A DNA stretch of 64,000 nucleotides from positions 248,001 to 312,000 of the forward strand of contig NZ_PVTL01000004.1 in assembly GCF_003003265.1 (NCBI RefSeq). The letters are read 5' to 3'. Origin of the DNA: Glaciihabitans tibetensis. Lineage in GTDB: Bacteria > Actinomycetota > Actinomycetes > Actinomycetales > Microbacteriaceae. The translations under genes were made by a program, and so were the position numbers. Below the pieces are notes generated by a model. That model was not told the DNA's origin. It saw only the letters and a program-made list of their open reading frames with translations, and did not search any database. Shown piece after piece: positions 1 to 10,700 of this stretch; positions within the stretch are counted from its first letter, which is position 1, and every line of letters starts with the position of its first letter.

Positions 1-1
1 G

Positions 2-292
2 GGCAACGTCATCGCGATCGACACCTCCGGCAACGCCAACGGAATCGTGCGGCAGAACGACACCGTGCTGCTCACGCTTTCCCGCGGGCCGGCGCCGGTA
101 GTCATCCCCGTTCTGCAGGACGAAACCCGTGATGACGCCATAGCAATCCTCGAGGAGCTCGGACTCAACGCCAGCTATAACCCGATGTTCTCGCTCTTCT
201 CGGACGCCACCGTGACCGGCACGAATCCGGAGCCGGGCACATCGGTTGCGCGGGGAACAACCGTCAACCTGTTCCTGCAACTCTTCGGCTAA
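2..292 (+). CDS. PASTA-domain Ser/Thr kinase, C-terminal fragment (PknL-like)
   Basis: The window opens inside this gene; its 5' part, including the kinase domain, lies outside. What is visible is the end of one PASTA repeat (to about the LSRG segment) and one complete PASTA repeat beginning VVIPVLQDETRDDA, with the GLN....PEPG.SVARGTTVNLFL pattern. PASTA repeats form the extracellular, peptidoglycan- or muropeptide-sensing part of actinobacterial Ser/Thr kinases of the PknB family. The convergent neighbour is class II DAHP synthase, as for pknL in mycobacteria, so PknL is the most likely identity. Only the PASTA part is seen; the kinase assignment is inferred from architecture and synteny. 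Confidence 0.8.
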   Translation, partial: GNVIAIDTSGNANGIVRQNDTVLLTLSRGPAPVVIPVLQDETRDDAIAILEELGLNASYNPMFSLFSDATVTGTNPEPGTSVARGTTVNLFLQLFG

Positions 293-356
293 GCGGACTC
301 CACAAGCAAGACGCGAACTCGCCAGCGCTTACGCCAGCGCACGAACCAGTTCAAAC

Positions 357-397
357 GCGAACGCCGTTCGAAACCATCGGTCTCGAACGGCGTTCGC
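357..397. terminator. Bidirectional intrinsic terminator
   Basis: A perfect 15-bp inverted repeat (arms 357-371 and 383-397, GCGAACGCCGTTCGA and its complement) with an 11-nt loop lies between the convergent kinase and aroG genes. There is no T-run, as is common in high-GC actinobacteria. It can serve both genes. Confidence 0.85.
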
Positions 398-417
398 TGT
401 ATGTGCGCCAGGGGCGA

Positions 418-1791
418 CTACGAGCCGACGCTCAACTCTTCCGCGACGAGAAACGCGAGCTCCAGCGACTGCATGTGGTTCAGGCGAGGGTCGCACAGCG
501 ACTCGTAGCGAGTAGCGAGGGTCGCCTCATCGATGTGCTCGGAGCCACCCAGGCATTCGGTGACGTCGTCGCCGGTGAGTTCGATGTGGATGCCGCCCGG
601 GTGGGTGCCCGCCGCACGGTGAGACTCGAAGAACCCCTTTACCTCGTGCACGACATCGTCAAAGCGGCGCGTCTTGTAGCCCGTCGCGGTGGTGAGTCCG
701 TTGCCGTGCATCGGATCCGAAACCCACAGCGGCGTTGCATCCATTCCCTTGATCGCTTCCAGCAGCGGGGGAAGAGCATCCCGCACCTTGCCTGCGCCCA
801 TCCGGGTGATGAAGGTCAGTCGGCCGGGCTCGCGATCCGGATCGAGTTTGTCGATCAGTCGCTCCATATCGTCTGCAGAAGTTCCCGGTCCCAGCTTGAC
901 GCCGATCGGGTTGCGGAGGCGGCTGAAGTAGTCGATGTGCGCGCCATCGAGATCGCGCGTGCGCTCCCCCACCCACAGGAAGTGGGCGGAGGTGTTGTAG
1001 GGGGTTCCGGTGCGCGAGTCGATGCGAGTCATCGGGCGCTCGTAGTCCATCAGCAGACCCTCGTGGCTGGCGTAGAACTCCACACGCTTGAGTTCGTCGA
1101 AGTCGGCGCCCGCCGCCTCCATGAACTTGATCGCCTTGTCGATCTCGCCCGCCATCTTTTCGTACTCATGGTTCGCGGGGTTCGCAGCGAATCCCTTGTT
1201 CCAGCTGTGCACCTGGCGAAGGTCGGCGAACCCGCCCTGGGTGAACGCGCGCACCAGGTTCAGGGTCGCAACGGCAGTGTGGTACCCCTGCACAAGACGT
1301 CGCGGGTCAGCGGTGCGGGACTCCGGGGTGAAGTCGTAGCCGTTGACGATGTCGCCACGGTAGGCGGGAAGGGTCACTCCGCCCCGGGTCTCCATGTCAT
1401 TGGAGCGAGGCTTGGCAAATTGACCAGCCATCCGTCCCATCTTGATGACCGGCATGGATGCACCGTAGGTCAGCACCACGGCCATCTGGAGTATCGTTTT
1501 GACGCGGTTGCGGATCTGCTCGGCGGTAGCGCCCGCAAACGTCTCGGCGCAGTCTCCGCCCTGGAGCAAGAAGGCCTCGCCGCGGGCGGCCTTCGCCAGG
1601 CGATCACGCAGCATATCCACCTCGCCTGCGAACACCAGCGGAGGAAGGGTCGCAATCTCGGCACTCGCCGCGCCCACCGCGTCTGCATCAGGCCACTGCG
1701 GCTGCTGCTTCACGGGAAGAGTCCGCCAATAGTCCAGTCCGGCGATCACCTGAGGATCAGCGGCAACAAAGGGTTCGGACGGGTCTACCAC
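418..1791 (-). CDS. aroG: Class II 3-deoxy-7-phosphoheptulonate (DAHP) synthase
   Basis: Catalyses the first shikimate-pathway step, phosphoenolpyruvate plus erythrose 4-phosphate to DAHP, in the cytoplasm. The 457 aa length is normal for the class II (plant/actinobacterial) family. Family signatures seen: GGDCAETFA, KMGRMAGQFAKPRS, the DYERPMTR segment, HFLWVGERTR, GVKLGPGTS and WVSDPMHGNG. The start is GTG at 1791, with AAGGAA a few bases upstream. It is the last gene of a minus-strand run with plsC and glk, the same order as in corynebacteria and mycobacteria. Class II enzymes are usually allosterically inhibited by aromatic amino acids; that is family knowledge, not visible here. Confidence 0.95.
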   Translation of the reverse strand: MVDPSEPFVAADPQVIAGLDYWRTLPVKQQPQWPDADAVGAASAEIATLPPLVFAGEVDMLRDRLAKAARGEAFLLQGGDCAETFAGATAEQIRNRVKTILQMAVVLTYGASMPVIKMGRMAGQFAKPRSNDMETRGGVTLPAYRGDIVNGYDFTPESRTADPRRLVQGYHTAVATLNLVRAFTQGGFADLRQVHSWNKGFAANPANHEYEKMAGEIDKAIKFMEAAGADFDELKRVEFYASHEGLLMDYERPMTRIDSRTGTPYNTSAHFLWVGERTRDLDGAHIDYFSRLRNPIGVKLGPGTSADDMERLIDKLDPDREPGRLTFITRMGAGKVRDALPPLLEAIKGMDATPLWVSDPMHGNGLTTATGYKTRRFDDVVHEVKGFFESHRAAGTHPGGIHIELTGDDVTECLGGSEHIDEATLATRYESLCDPRLNHMQSLELAFLVAEELSVGS

Positions 1792-1894
1792 GGGTATTCC
1801 TTACATGGGAGTGGACGGGGTGGATCGGGTAAATCGGGGCGGGAGCCCCACCGAAGGAGCCTACCGGAGCACGAACATCCGTCGCAGGAAGTGG

Positions 1895-1927
1895 ACGAAC
1901 CGCCTCTGGTGAACGAACCGCCTCTGG
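1895..1927. repeat. Short direct repeat in the plsC-aroG gap
   Basis: The 15-mer ACGAACCGCCTCTGG occurs at 1895-1909 and again at 1913-1927 (18-bp period), just beyond the 3' end of plsC. No other feature is seen in the 142-bp gap. Confidence 0.7.
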
Positions 1928-1933
1928 CGGCAC

Positions 1934-2668
1934 TCAGCGAGTGGAAGGGACCTTGTCCTTCGTCGACGTGGACTTCGCCGCTGGAGCTTTGACCGCGGCC
2001 TTCTCCTTCACCGACGACGCATACGCATCCACATACTCCTGGCCGCTCAGGCGGTTCAGCTCGTACATGATCTCGTCGGTGATGGAGCGCAGTACGAACC
2101 TGTCACTCTCGAGACCTTCGAACCGCGAGAAGTCGAGGGGATCCCCGAAGATGATGCCGATGCGGCGCACCTTGGGGATGCGCACGCCCACGGGCATAAC
2201 TTTCTCGGTGTCGACCATCGCGACGGGAATGACGGTGGCTCCGGATTCGAGGATCATGCGTGCCACCCCGGTGCGGCCACGATACATGCGACCGTCGGGG
2301 CTGCGGGTACCCTCCGGATAGATGCCGAGCTGCTCACCGCGGGCGAGAACCCCGAGCCCGGTGTTGAGCGAGGCTTCGGAGGCCTTGCCGCCCGAGCGAT
2401 CGATCGGCAGCATGCCGGTACCCGTGAAGAACAGCTTCGTCAGCCAGCCCTTGATGCCTTTGCCGACGAAGTAGTCGCTCTTGGCGAGGAAGGAGATCCG
2501 GCGATCGAGCACGAGAGGAAGAAACACGGAGTCAATGAACGAGAGGTGATTGCCCGCAAAGATGACCGGGCCGGTCTTGGGGATGTTCTCGCGTCCCACA
2601 ACCCAGGGCCGGAACACCGTCAGCAGAAGGGGCCCAGCAATGAGGTTCTTGGCAAACCAGTACAACAT
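1934..2668 (-). CDS. plsC: 1-acyl-sn-glycerol-3-phosphate acyltransferase (PlsC family)
   Basis: Transfers an acyl chain to the sn-2 position of lysophosphatidic acid in membrane phospholipid synthesis. The 244 aa protein carries the acyltransferase block I NHLSFID (His41, Asp46), the GMLPIDRSGG region (block II) and block III YPEGTRS (Pro118-Ser123). A hydrophobic N-terminus probably anchors it to the membrane. The ATG at 2668 has GGAGG upstream. The last 30 residues are Ala/Lys/Ser/Thr-rich and look disordered. The gene sits 26 bp from the ROK kinase and in the same direction as aroG, as in corynebacteria. Confidence 0.92.
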   Translation of the reverse strand: MLYWFAKNLIAGPLLLTVFRPWVVGRENIPKTGPVIFAGNHLSFIDSVFLPLVLDRRISFLAKSDYFVGKGIKGWLTKLFFTGTGMLPIDRSGGKASEASLNTGLGVLARGEQLGIYPEGTRSPDGRMYRGRTGVARMILESGATVIPVAMVDTEKVMPVGVRIPKVRRIGIIFGDPLDFSRFEGLESDRFVLRSITDEIMYELNRLSGQEYVDAYASSVKEKAAVKAPAAKSTSTKDKVPSTR

Positions 2669-2694
2669 CTCGACCTCCCGGCGACCGACTTACT

Positions 2695-3672
2695 CTAACG
2701 GACCTCGGAGCGAGAGGCGCCGAGGCGCGGCGTTTCGGCGTGAAGCCGAGCGAGATCGGCTGCACCGACTACTCCCGCGTCGTTCACGAGCTCGGCAGTG
2801 ACGAACTCGGGTTCGGGGTGATAGCCGCGGGCGGGCAGGTGAGCGAGGTACGCCTCACGGATGGGGTCGAGCAGCAGATCACCGGCGGCAGCGACTCCCC
2901 CGCCGAACACGAACACCTGCGGGTCGAGGATCGCGCCGAGGCTGGCGCAGGCTTGCCCGAGCCAGCCGCCGAGTTCCCGAAGCGCGTGCAGCGCCCCCGC
3001 ATCCCCGGCGACGATCATCTGCCCCACCATCTCCCCGGTGAGTGCGCCTTTTTCGGCGCGCAGATCTGCCAGTGCGTTTCCGATGCCGCGTACATCCGCG
3101 ATCTCGTTTGCCATGCGCAACAGGGCGCGGCCCGAGCCGTATTGTTCGATACATCCCCGTGCGCCACAGCCGCAGGGCAACCCATTCGGGACAACGCGCA
3201 TGTGACCAATCTCGGCGCCCGCACCGAATCCGCCACGGAAGAGGTGGTCGCGACTGACGATGGCGCCGCCGACCCCCGTGCCGACGGTCAGCATGGTCAT
3301 GTCACTCACCAGGCGGCCGGCGCCAAACCGGAACTCCGCCCACCCGGCGGCGTTCGCGTCGTTGTCGATCGTAATCTCCAGATTCAGCCGGTTGGACAGG
3401 CGCTCCTGGAAGGGCTCGTTGCGCCAGTTGATATTCGGCGCGTAGTACACGGTCGACTGGGCAGCATCAATGAACCCGGCGGCTGCGACTCCCGCCGCGA
3501 CGACCTGTTCACCGACCGACAGCTTTTCGATCATCTCGACCACAACGTCGACGATCGCCCCGGGGTCCCCCGCCGGTGTGGGCGAGCGATGCTCGCGGAG
3601 GATCTCTCCCTGATCGGATACCAACGCTCCCGCGATCTTGGTTCCGCCGATGTCTATTCCGATGGCATGCAT
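2695..3672 (-). CDS. glk: ROK-family glucokinase
   Basis: A sugar kinase that phosphorylates glucose to glucose 6-phosphate in the cytosol. The N-terminal ATP phosphate-binding motif is GIDIGGTK (residues 5-12), followed by the NDANAAGWAEF segment that carries the catalytic Asp, and the ROK zinc motif CGCGARGCIE. Length is about 325 aa, normal for ROK kinases. I chose the ATG at 3672; an in-frame GTG at 3678 adds two residues and cannot be excluded because neither has a strong ribosome site. Synteny with aroG and plsC matches the corynebacterial glk locus. Substrate is inferred; ROK proteins can also be regulators, but no helix-turn-helix is present. Confidence 0.88.
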   Translation of the reverse strand: MHAIGIDIGGTKIAGALVSDQGEILREHRSPTPAGDPGAIVDVVVEMIEKLSVGEQVVAAGVAAAGFIDAAQSTVYYAPNINWRNEPFQERLSNRLNLEITIDNDANAAGWAEFRFGAGRLVSDMTMLTVGTGVGGAIVSRDHLFRGGFGAGAEIGHMRVVPNGLPCGCGARGCIEQYGSGRALLRMANEIADVRGIGNALADLRAEKGALTGEMVGQMIVAGDAGALHALRELGGWLGQACASLGAILDPQVFVFGGGVAAAGDLLLDPIREAYLAHLPARGYHPEPEFVTAELVNDAGVVGAADLARLHAETPRLGASRSEVR

Positions 3673-3793
3673 TTGCACTCAGCTTATCCAGTTACGGAAT
3701 GACCGTGGGTGCGCCTTTTGGCCCGTCTTTCCGCCGCTGTGACGGCCGCGCACTAGACTGATGCCAATGTCCCCCGGTGCCGAAGGAGTTACC

Positions 3794-5620
3794 GTGAAGC
3801 AAATCGACACGCCCGCGCTCGCACAACCTGATCCGCAGGCTAACGCCACGGATCTGCTGATCGACCGGGTGTCCGCAACACCAGATCTTGCCCTCTTTGC
3901 CCTTCCCACCGCCGACGGCGGATGGTCAGACATTTCCGCGTCGGACTTCCTCGAACGGGTTCGCGCACTCGCCAAAGGCTTCGTCGCCGCCGGGATCGAG
4001 CCGGGCGACAAGATAGCCCTCATGTGCAAGACACGGTTCGAGTGGACACTCATCGACTTCGCCGTCTGGTTTGCCGGCGCCGTGCTCGTCCCCGTCTATG
4101 AAACCGCGTCCCCCAGCCAGGTTCGCTGGAATCTCGAGGACTCCGGCGCTGTCGCCGTGATCACCGAGACGGCCGACCACTTTGCGCGATTTGATGAGAT
4201 CCATGCGGATGCCCCGCTGGTGCGCACCGTGTGGAAGTTGGATGTCGGGGCGCTGGAGAAACTGGTTGCGGCCGGCCACGACGTTCCTGACGAAGAGATC
4301 GAGCGTCGCCGTCGCCTCGCTCACGGTGCAGATATCGCTACCCTCATCTACACCTCCGGCTCGACCGGGCGCCCGAAGGGCTGTGTGCTCACCCATTCCA
4401 ACTTCGTCGAGCTCACCCGCAATGCCGCGCTGAAGATCTCCGAGGTGGTGCATCCGGGCGCGAGCACGCTCCTGTTCATCACCACCGCCCACGTGTTTGC
4501 GCGGTTCATCTCCGTGCTCTGCATTCACGCCGGGGTGAAGGTCGGCCATCAGGCGGACACCCGCCAGCTGCTGCCCTCGATGGGCAGCTTCAAGCCCACG
4601 TTTCTGCTCGCTGTCCCCCGCGTGTTCGAGAAGGTGTACAACTCGTCCGAGCAGAAGGCGTTCTCCGGCGGGAAGGGCAAAATCTTCCAGCGTGCAGCGG
4701 ATGTCGCGGTGCAGCACTCGAAGGCGCTCGACGCCGGATCCGTACCCTTGGGGCTGAAGATCCAGTTCGCCATCTTCGACCGCCTGGTACTGAGCAAGAT
4801 CCGCGCGGCCCTCGGGGGCCGGGTGCAGTACGCGGTGTCGGGTTCGGCTCCTCTCGGCCTGCGGCTGGGACACTTCTACCGCAGCCTCGGACTCACCATC
4901 CTGGAGGGATACGGTCTCACCGAGACGACCGCACCCATCTCCGTGAACCTTCCCTCGCACTTCAAGATCGGCAAGGTCGGGCCGCCACTTCCGGGTGTCT
5001 CCGTGCGCATCGCTGACGACGGCGAAATCCAGGCGAAGGGCATCAACATCTTCAATGGGTACTGGAACAACCCCGCCGCCACCGCGGAGACCTTCGACGG
5101 CGAATGGTTCCGCACCGGCGACATCGGAGAAATCGATGAGGAGGGATACCTCACCATCACCGGTCGTAAGAAGGAACTGATCGTGACCGCCGGCGGTAAA
5201 AACGTCGCGCCCGCTGCGCTGGAAGATCCCATCCGCGCCAACTCGATCGTCGGCCAGGTCGTCGTTGTCGGCGACCAGAAGCCGTTCATTTCCGCCTTGA
5301 TCACGCTCGACACGGAAATGCTGCCGGTGTGGCTGCATAACCACGGTGAGCCCGCGGACCAGAGCCTCGCCGACGCTGTGAAAAATCCGCTCGTGGTGGC
5401 GGAGATCCAGGGAGCAATCGACGCGGCGAACGCGACCGTGTCGCGCGCGGAGTCGATCCGCAAGTTCCAGCTCCTTGCCACCGAGTTCACCGAGGCGAGC
5501 GGCCACCTCACACCGAAGCTCAGCATCAAGCGCGACGTCATCATGTCCGATTTCGCCACTGAGATCGCCGCGTTGTACTCGGCCTCGCCGGAGACCCGCG
5601 GCCAATCGCTCGTGATGTGA
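3794..5620 (+). CDS. Long-chain fatty-acid-CoA ligase (FadD15-like)
   Basis: An AMP-forming synthetase that activates long-chain fatty acids to acyl-CoA. The 608 aa protein contains the P-loop-like motif YTSGSTGRPKG, the adenylate-binding EGYGLTETTAP, the hinge/ATP motif EWFRTGDIGEI and the C-terminal TGRKKELIVTAGGKN with the catalytic Lys nearby. This length and the GGKNVAP ending are typical of the FadD15 group. The start is set to GTG 3794 because GAAGGAG lies 5 bp upstream; the upstream in-frame ATG region would overlap that site. It is divergent from glk and convergent with def. Confidence 0.9.
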   Translation: MKQIDTPALAQPDPQANATDLLIDRVSATPDLALFALPTADGGWSDISASDFLERVRALAKGFVAAGIEPGDKIALMCKTRFEWTLIDFAVWFAGAVLVPVYETASPSQVRWNLEDSGAVAVITETADHFARFDEIHADAPLVRTVWKLDVGALEKLVAAGHDVPDEEIERRRRLAHGADIATLIYTSGSTGRPKGCVLTHSNFVELTRNAALKISEVVHPGASTLLFITTAHVFARFISVLCIHAGVKVGHQADTRQLLPSMGSFKPTFLLAVPRVFEKVYNSSEQKAFSGGKGKIFQRAADVAVQHSKALDAGSVPLGLKIQFAIFDRLVLSKIRAALGGRVQYAVSGSAPLGLRLGHFYRSLGLTILEGYGLTETTAPISVNLPSHFKIGKVGPPLPGVSVRIADDGEIQAKGINIFNGYWNNPAATAETFDGEWFRTGDIGEIDEEGYLTITGRKKELIVTAGGKNVAPAALEDPIRANSIVGQVVVVGDQKPFISALITLDTEMLPVWLHNHGEPADQSLADAVKNPLVVAEIQGAIDAANATVSRAESIRKFQLLATEFTEASGHLTPKLSIKRDVIMSDFATEIAALYSASPETRGQSLVM

Positions 5621-5640
5621 GCCGCAGAAGCTAACGGGTT

Positions 5641-6132
5641 TTAGTACCAGTCCGCCTGGCGGATGAGGCGCATCGCCTCGCGTTTCACCTCGGGGTCGAG
5701 ACCTTCGATATAGAGGTGGCCGTCGAGGTGATCCGTCTCGTGCTGAAGCGCCTGGGCCATCACCCCGTGCCCCTCAAGGGTGACCGGTTTGCCGTCGAGG
5801 TCGATTCCCTCAACACGCGCGTAGGGGTGCCTCAGGCGCGGAAAGAAGAACCCGGGAACCGACAGGCACCCTTCATCCACCAGCTCCGCTTCGCCGCTCG
5901 TCTCGACCAACACCGGGTTGAGGATATAACCCACCTCACCGTCCACGTTGTAGCTGAACGCGCGGATCCCCACACCGATCTGGTTCGCGGCCACGCCAGC
6001 GCGGCCGGGAACCTCGACGGTATCGAGCAGGTCCTGCACAAGCCCAGCCACCCGCTGGTCCCCGGGCTTCACCGGGTCGCAGGCCGAGCGCAGCACCGGG
6101 TCGCCGAATAGTCTGATCTGTCGTTCGGTCAT
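5641..6132 (-). CDS. def: Peptide deformylase
   Basis: Removes the formyl group from N-terminal formyl-Met of nascent proteins. The three metal-binding motifs are present: [10 protein letters not shown] (motif 1, GxGxAAxQ variant), EGCLS with Cys89, and HETDH with His131 and His135, which together bind the catalytic ferrous ion. The ATG at 6132 gives 163 aa beginning [15 protein letters not shown], the usual family start; an upstream frame extension to 6192 has no family similarity. The 21-bp gap to convergent fadD15 leaves little room for a terminator. Confidence 0.93.
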   Translation of the reverse strand: MTERQIRLFGDPVLRSACDPVKPGDQRVAGLVQDLLDTVEVPGRAGVAANQIGVGIRAFSYNVDGEVGYILNPVLVETSGEAELVDEGCLSVPGFFFPRLRHPYARVEGIDLDGKPVTLEGHGVMAQALQHETDHLDGHLYIEGLDPEVKREAMRLIRQADWY

Positions 6133-6230
6133 GCGTGTGAGTCCAGTACCTTCTCGCGGGCGTCTACCCGCACGGGATCGCGGGCGGTGCAAGTCTATTT
6201 CGTCGCGGCAGCGGTCTCCGCGCTTCGCTC

Positions 6231-7721
6231 CTAGGCTCCGCGGCGCACGGGCAAGCCCTCGACGACGAGGGCGGCGAGTTCGCGGGATGCATCCTTGGTG
6301 AGCTGTTTGAGATCCTTGTAGCTGACCACCGAACCCGCAGCGAGCTGGGGGTCGTACGGAATCCGAACGATTTCCCGCACGCGCGACCGGAAGTGCGCCT
6401 CGATCTCCTCGAGCTTGATGAGGTTGGTTCCCTGCGTCGCCGTATTCAACGCGACGACGGCGTTGCGCACGAGGTCGCCGTACCCGTTCGCCTCGAGCCA
6501 GGTGAGCGTCTCGGAGGCCAGGCGTGCTTCGTCCACGCTGCCGCCGGAGACGATGACAACCGAGTCTGCGCGCTGCAGGGTTGCGCGCATGACCGAGTGC
6601 ACGATTCCCGTGCCGCAGTCGGTGAGGACGATGGAGTAGAAGCGCCCGGCAAGATCGGCAACGACGTTGTAGTCGTCCTCGTCGAAGGCCTCGGAGAGCA
6701 TCGGGTCGGTGTCTGAAGCCAGCACGTCGAGCCGGGTCTCATCGCGGGAGACGAGTGTCGTGAAGTCGGTGAACCCCACCACTGACGCCGCACGGGTGAC
6801 AACGTCGCGCACGGTGGATCGCGTCTGTTTGTTGACCCGTTCCGCGAGCGTACCGCGGTCGGGGTTCGCGTCAATTGCGATGATCCGGTCATCACGGGCG
6901 TCGGCAAGAGCCATTCCGAGCAGGGTCGTGACGGTCGTTTTGCCCACACCCCCCTTGCGAGTGAGGATGGGCACAAAGCGCGCACCGCCATCGAATTCTC
7001 GCTGGATACGGAGGTCGACCAGTTTGCGGGCGCGGTACTTCGCGGAATCGCCGATGTTGATGGTGCGGAAGCTAGCGCCGTAGACGATTCGTGGCCAGAC
7101 GCCCTGCGGCGCGGGACGCCTGCGCCCCTTCGGCTCGAGCAGGCGCTCGGCCGTCAGCATCGCGGCAGACTCCGGTACATCGGAGATCTGACCACTGAGC
7201 CGGTCTCGTCGGGTGAACGCGTGTTCGCTCGCGGGAAGGTCGGGGATAACGCGAACCTCGGGTTCCTCCACGGCTGGCACCGGCACCAGCACCGGAACAA
7301 CGGTGATCGACATGGTCGCGGGAGCGCGCTGGACAAAACCGGGATCGATGGTTACCTCGTCGATGGAGACGGCCGCCTCCTCGTCGGGTACTTCGCGAAC
7401 GGGAGCGGGCAGGTCAACAGTGACCGTCGGGCTCTCCACGTCATCGTCGTCGATCGCGACGTCTTCGCTATCGACGACACTTTCGCTGCCGACGACGGCT
7501 TTGCTGCCGTCGACGCCTTCGTTGGCGGCTTCGTCAGCATCGGCGACGACCGTGCCGTCACCAAGGTTGCTATTTTCGGCGCTGCCGACGACCGCGTCAT
7601 CCCCGGCGGCGGGGAGGGCGACGGTCGTGGCGGCTGCGTCGGCCTGCGAGTCTGCGGCCGCGGTGGGCTCAGACTCGAGGAGTTGTCCTGCGCTGTCCTC
7701 TGGCTTTCGTGTTTTATCCAA
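6231..7721 (-). CDS. MinD/ParA-like P-loop ATPase with long acidic N-terminus
   Basis: The C-terminal 270 residues form a SIMIBI-class ATPase with a deviant Walker [13 protein letters not shown], switch region IIAIDANPD and Walker B-like [10 protein letters not shown]. The first 170 residues are rich in Asp, Glu, Ala and Val, look disordered, and contain acidic stretches such as [10 protein letters not shown]. The layout resembles EspI-like and other actinobacterial MinD-family proteins. No type VII secretion gene, ParB or Min partner is adjacent, so its cargo is unknown. The start is TTG 7721 with GAAAGG upstream. It lies in the same direction as pyc with a 74-bp gap. Confidence 0.75.
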   Translation of the reverse strand: MDKTRKPEDSAGQLLESEPTAAADSQADAAATTVALPAAGDDAVVGSAENSNLGDGTVVADADEAANEGVDGSKAVVGSESVVDSEDVAIDDDDVESPTVTVDLPAPVREVPDEEAAVSIDEVTIDPGFVQRAPATMSITVVPVLVPVPAVEEPEVRVIPDLPASEHAFTRRDRLSGQISDVPESAAMLTAERLLEPKGRRRPAPQGVWPRIVYGASFRTINIGDSAKYRARKLVDLRIQREFDGGARFVPILTRKGGVGKTTVTTLLGMALADARDDRIIAIDANPDRGTLAERVNKQTRSTVRDVVTRAASVVGFTDFTTLVSRDETRLDVLASDTDPMLSEAFDEDDYNVVADLAGRFYSIVLTDCGTGIVHSVMRATLQRADSVVIVSGGSVDEARLASETLTWLEANGYGDLVRNAVVALNTATQGTNLIKLEEIEAHFRSRVREIVRIPYDPQLAAGSVVSYKDLKQLTKDASRELAALVVEGLPVRRGA

Positions 7722-7795
7722 AACGGCGATACCTTTCGGTCGGGTCGGCTACCGAGCTTACCCGAGGCCCCCGGTTCGGGGGCGTCCCCTGTGGA

Positions 7796-10700
7796 TTACT
7801 CGATTACGACGATAAGATCGCCGCCTTCAACCTGCTGTGTCGCTGGGATCGCGAGTCGTTTAACCGTTCCCCCCACCGGTGCGGTGATCGCGGCCTCCAT
7901 CTTCATGGCCTCGATAGAGGCGACGGCCTGTCCCGCGATCACCGTGGCGCCCTCGGCAACCTGAAGCGTGACAACGCCGGAAAATGGCGCGGCCACGTGT
8001 CCAGACTTGCTCGGATCGGCCTTCTCCGCAGCGGTGCTGCTCACCGAGATGCGCCGGTCACGTACGAAGACGGGCCGAAGCTGCCCGTTCAGCGTCGTCA
8101 TCACGGTGCGCATGCCCTGCTCGTCGACCTCACTGATGGCCTCGAGACCGACGAGCAGGCTGACGCCCTTTTCGATCTCGATCTCGTGCTCGGTTCCCTG
8201 GCGCAGACCGTAAAGGTAGTCGTTGGTGTCCACCACCGAGAGGTCGCCGAACACCTCGCGGTTTTCTTCGAACGACGCCGTGGGGCCCGCGAAGAGCAAC
8301 CGGTTCAGCGTCGAGCGGCGTGTGGCCGTGTCGCCGGCGAGCCCGGCCTCCTGCGCTTCGGTGAGCGGCTCCACACCAATCTTGACCTGGCGGCCCTGGA
8401 GCACCTTCGACCGGAACGGCTCCGGCCAGCCGCCGGGGAGGTCCCCGAGCTCGCCCGCCATAAAGCCGATCACGGAGTCCGGAATGTCGTACTTGTCAGG
8501 ATTCTGCTCGAAGTCGTCGGGATCGGCGTCCGCTGCTGCGAGGCTGAGCGCAAGGTCACCCACCACTTTCGACGAGGGGGTCACCTTAGGCGGACGACCA
8601 AGAATGCGGTTGGCCGCGGCGTACAGGTCTTCCACCTTCTCGAACTGGTTCCCGAGCCCGAGGGAGATGGCCTGCTGGCGAAGGTTGGACAACTGCCCAC
8701 CCGGAATCTCGTGCTTGTACACACGCCCGGTGGGCCCGGGCAGACCCGATTCGAACGGCTTGTAGACGTGGCGCACGGCCTCCCAGTACGGCTCGAGGTC
8801 GGACACCGCTCCCAGCGAGAGACCGGTGTCGCGTTCGGTGTGGGCAAGGGCCGCGACCAGGGCGGAGATGGACGGCTGACTCGTGGTTCCGGCCATGGGA
8901 GCGCTCGCGACATCCACCGCATCCGCGCCGGCACGGCTCGCTGCGAGCAGGGTCGCGAGCTGACCGCCAGCCGTATCGTGCGTGTGCACGTGCACGGGAA
9001 GGTCGAACCGCGCACGAAGGGCGGTCACGAGACGTTCGGCCGCCTCCGCTCGCAGCAGTCCGGCCATGTCCTTGATCGCGAGCACGTGCGCGCCCGCGGC
9101 AACGATATCGTCGGCCAGACGGAGGTAGTAGTCGAGCGTGTAGAGCTTTTCGGACGGGTCCAGCAGGTCACCGGTGTAGCAGACGGCGACCTCGGCGATG
9201 GTGCTGCCCGTGTTGAGGACCGATTCGATCGCCGGGCGCATCTGCGAGACATCGTTGAGCGCATCGAAGATGCGGAAGATGTCGACACCGGTCGCGGCGG
9301 CCTCGCGCACAAACGCGTCGGTGACCTCGGTCGGGTAAGGCGTGTAACCCACGGTGTTGCGTCCACGCAGCAGCATCTGGATGTTGATGTTCGGCAGTGC
9401 TTCACGCAGCGACGCCAGACGCTCCCACGGATCCTCGGAGAGGAACCGCAGTGCCACGTCGTAGGTGGCTCCGCCCCAGGCCTCGACGGACAGCAGCTCG
9501 GGGGTCATCCGGGCAACGTACGGTGCGACCGCAACCAGGTCGCGGGTGCGCACCCGGGTGGCCAGCAGCGACTGGTGAGCGTCACGCATCGTTGTCTCGG
9601 TGACCGCGAGCGACGTCTGCGCGCGCAGGGCCGACGCGAATCCGACCGGTCCGAGCTCCAGCAGGCGCTGGCGTGACCCGGACGGCGCGGGCGCCGCGAG
9701 GTCGATCTTGGGGAGTTTGCGCGCAGGGTCGATGAGCCCAGCGCCAGACCCGTTCGGCTGATTCACCGTGACGTCGGCGAGCCAGTTGAGCACCTTTGTG
9801 CCGCGGTCCTTGGACTGGCGGGCGTTGAGCAGCTGCGGCCGCTCGTCGATGAAGGAGGTGCTGAGGTCACCAGCGATGAACTCGGGGTCGTCGAGCACTG
9901 CCTGCAGGAACGGGATGTTGGTCGAGACACCACGGAGGCGGAACTCCGCGAGCCCGCGGCGGGCGCGGGTGACGGCGGCGGCGAAGTCCCGGCCGCGGCA
10001 GGTCATTTTCACCAGCATCGAGTCGAAGTGGGGCGAGATCTGGGCACCGGGGTTGATGGTTCCACCGTCGAGGCGGATGCCGGCTCCGCCAGGCGATCGG
10101 TAGGTGGTGATCTTTCCGGTGTCGGGCCGGAACCCGGCAGCGGGGTCCTCCGTCGTGATCCGGCACTGCAGGGCGGCGCCGCGAAGGCGGAGGTCTTTCT
10201 GCTGGAGGCCCATCTCCGCGAGGCTCTGGCCGGCGGCAATGCGCATCTGCGAGACCACGAGGTCGACGTCGGTGACCTCTTCGGTCACCGTGTGCTCTAC
10301 CTGGATACGCGGGTTCATCTCGATGAAGACGTGCTCGCCCTTGCGCTCCCCCGCGGTGTCGAGGAGGAATTCCACTGTGCCGGCGTTGACGTAGCCGATG
10401 GACTTCGCGAACGCGATCGCGTCGCGGTACATGGCCTGGCGGGTGTCTTCGTCCAGGTTCGGCGCCGGCGCGATCTCGACCACCTTCTGGTGGCGCCGTT
10501 GAACGGAGCAATCGCGCTCGAACAGGTGGACCGTTTCGCCCGTTGTGTCGGCCAGAATCTGCACCTCAATGTGCCGGGGGCGCACAACAGCCTGCTCGAG
10601 GAACATGGTCGGGTCGCCGAAGGCGCTGTCCGCCTCGCGCATCGCTTCTTCGAGCGAGCCGCGCAGGTCCGCCATCGTGGCCACGCGACGCATGCCGCGT

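Noticed and set aside
403..1992. Long plus-strand open frame opposite aroG
   Set aside because: It is the antisense shadow of a clear class II DAHP synthase; its translation shows no family and no ribosome site.
3926..5605. 559-codon minus-strand open frame opposite fadD15
   Set aside because: Antisense shadow of the acyl-CoA synthetase; no start signal.
7709..9676. 655-codon plus-strand open frame opposite pyc
   Set aside because: High-GC antisense frame; pyruvate carboxylase on the minus strand is unmistakable over the same span.
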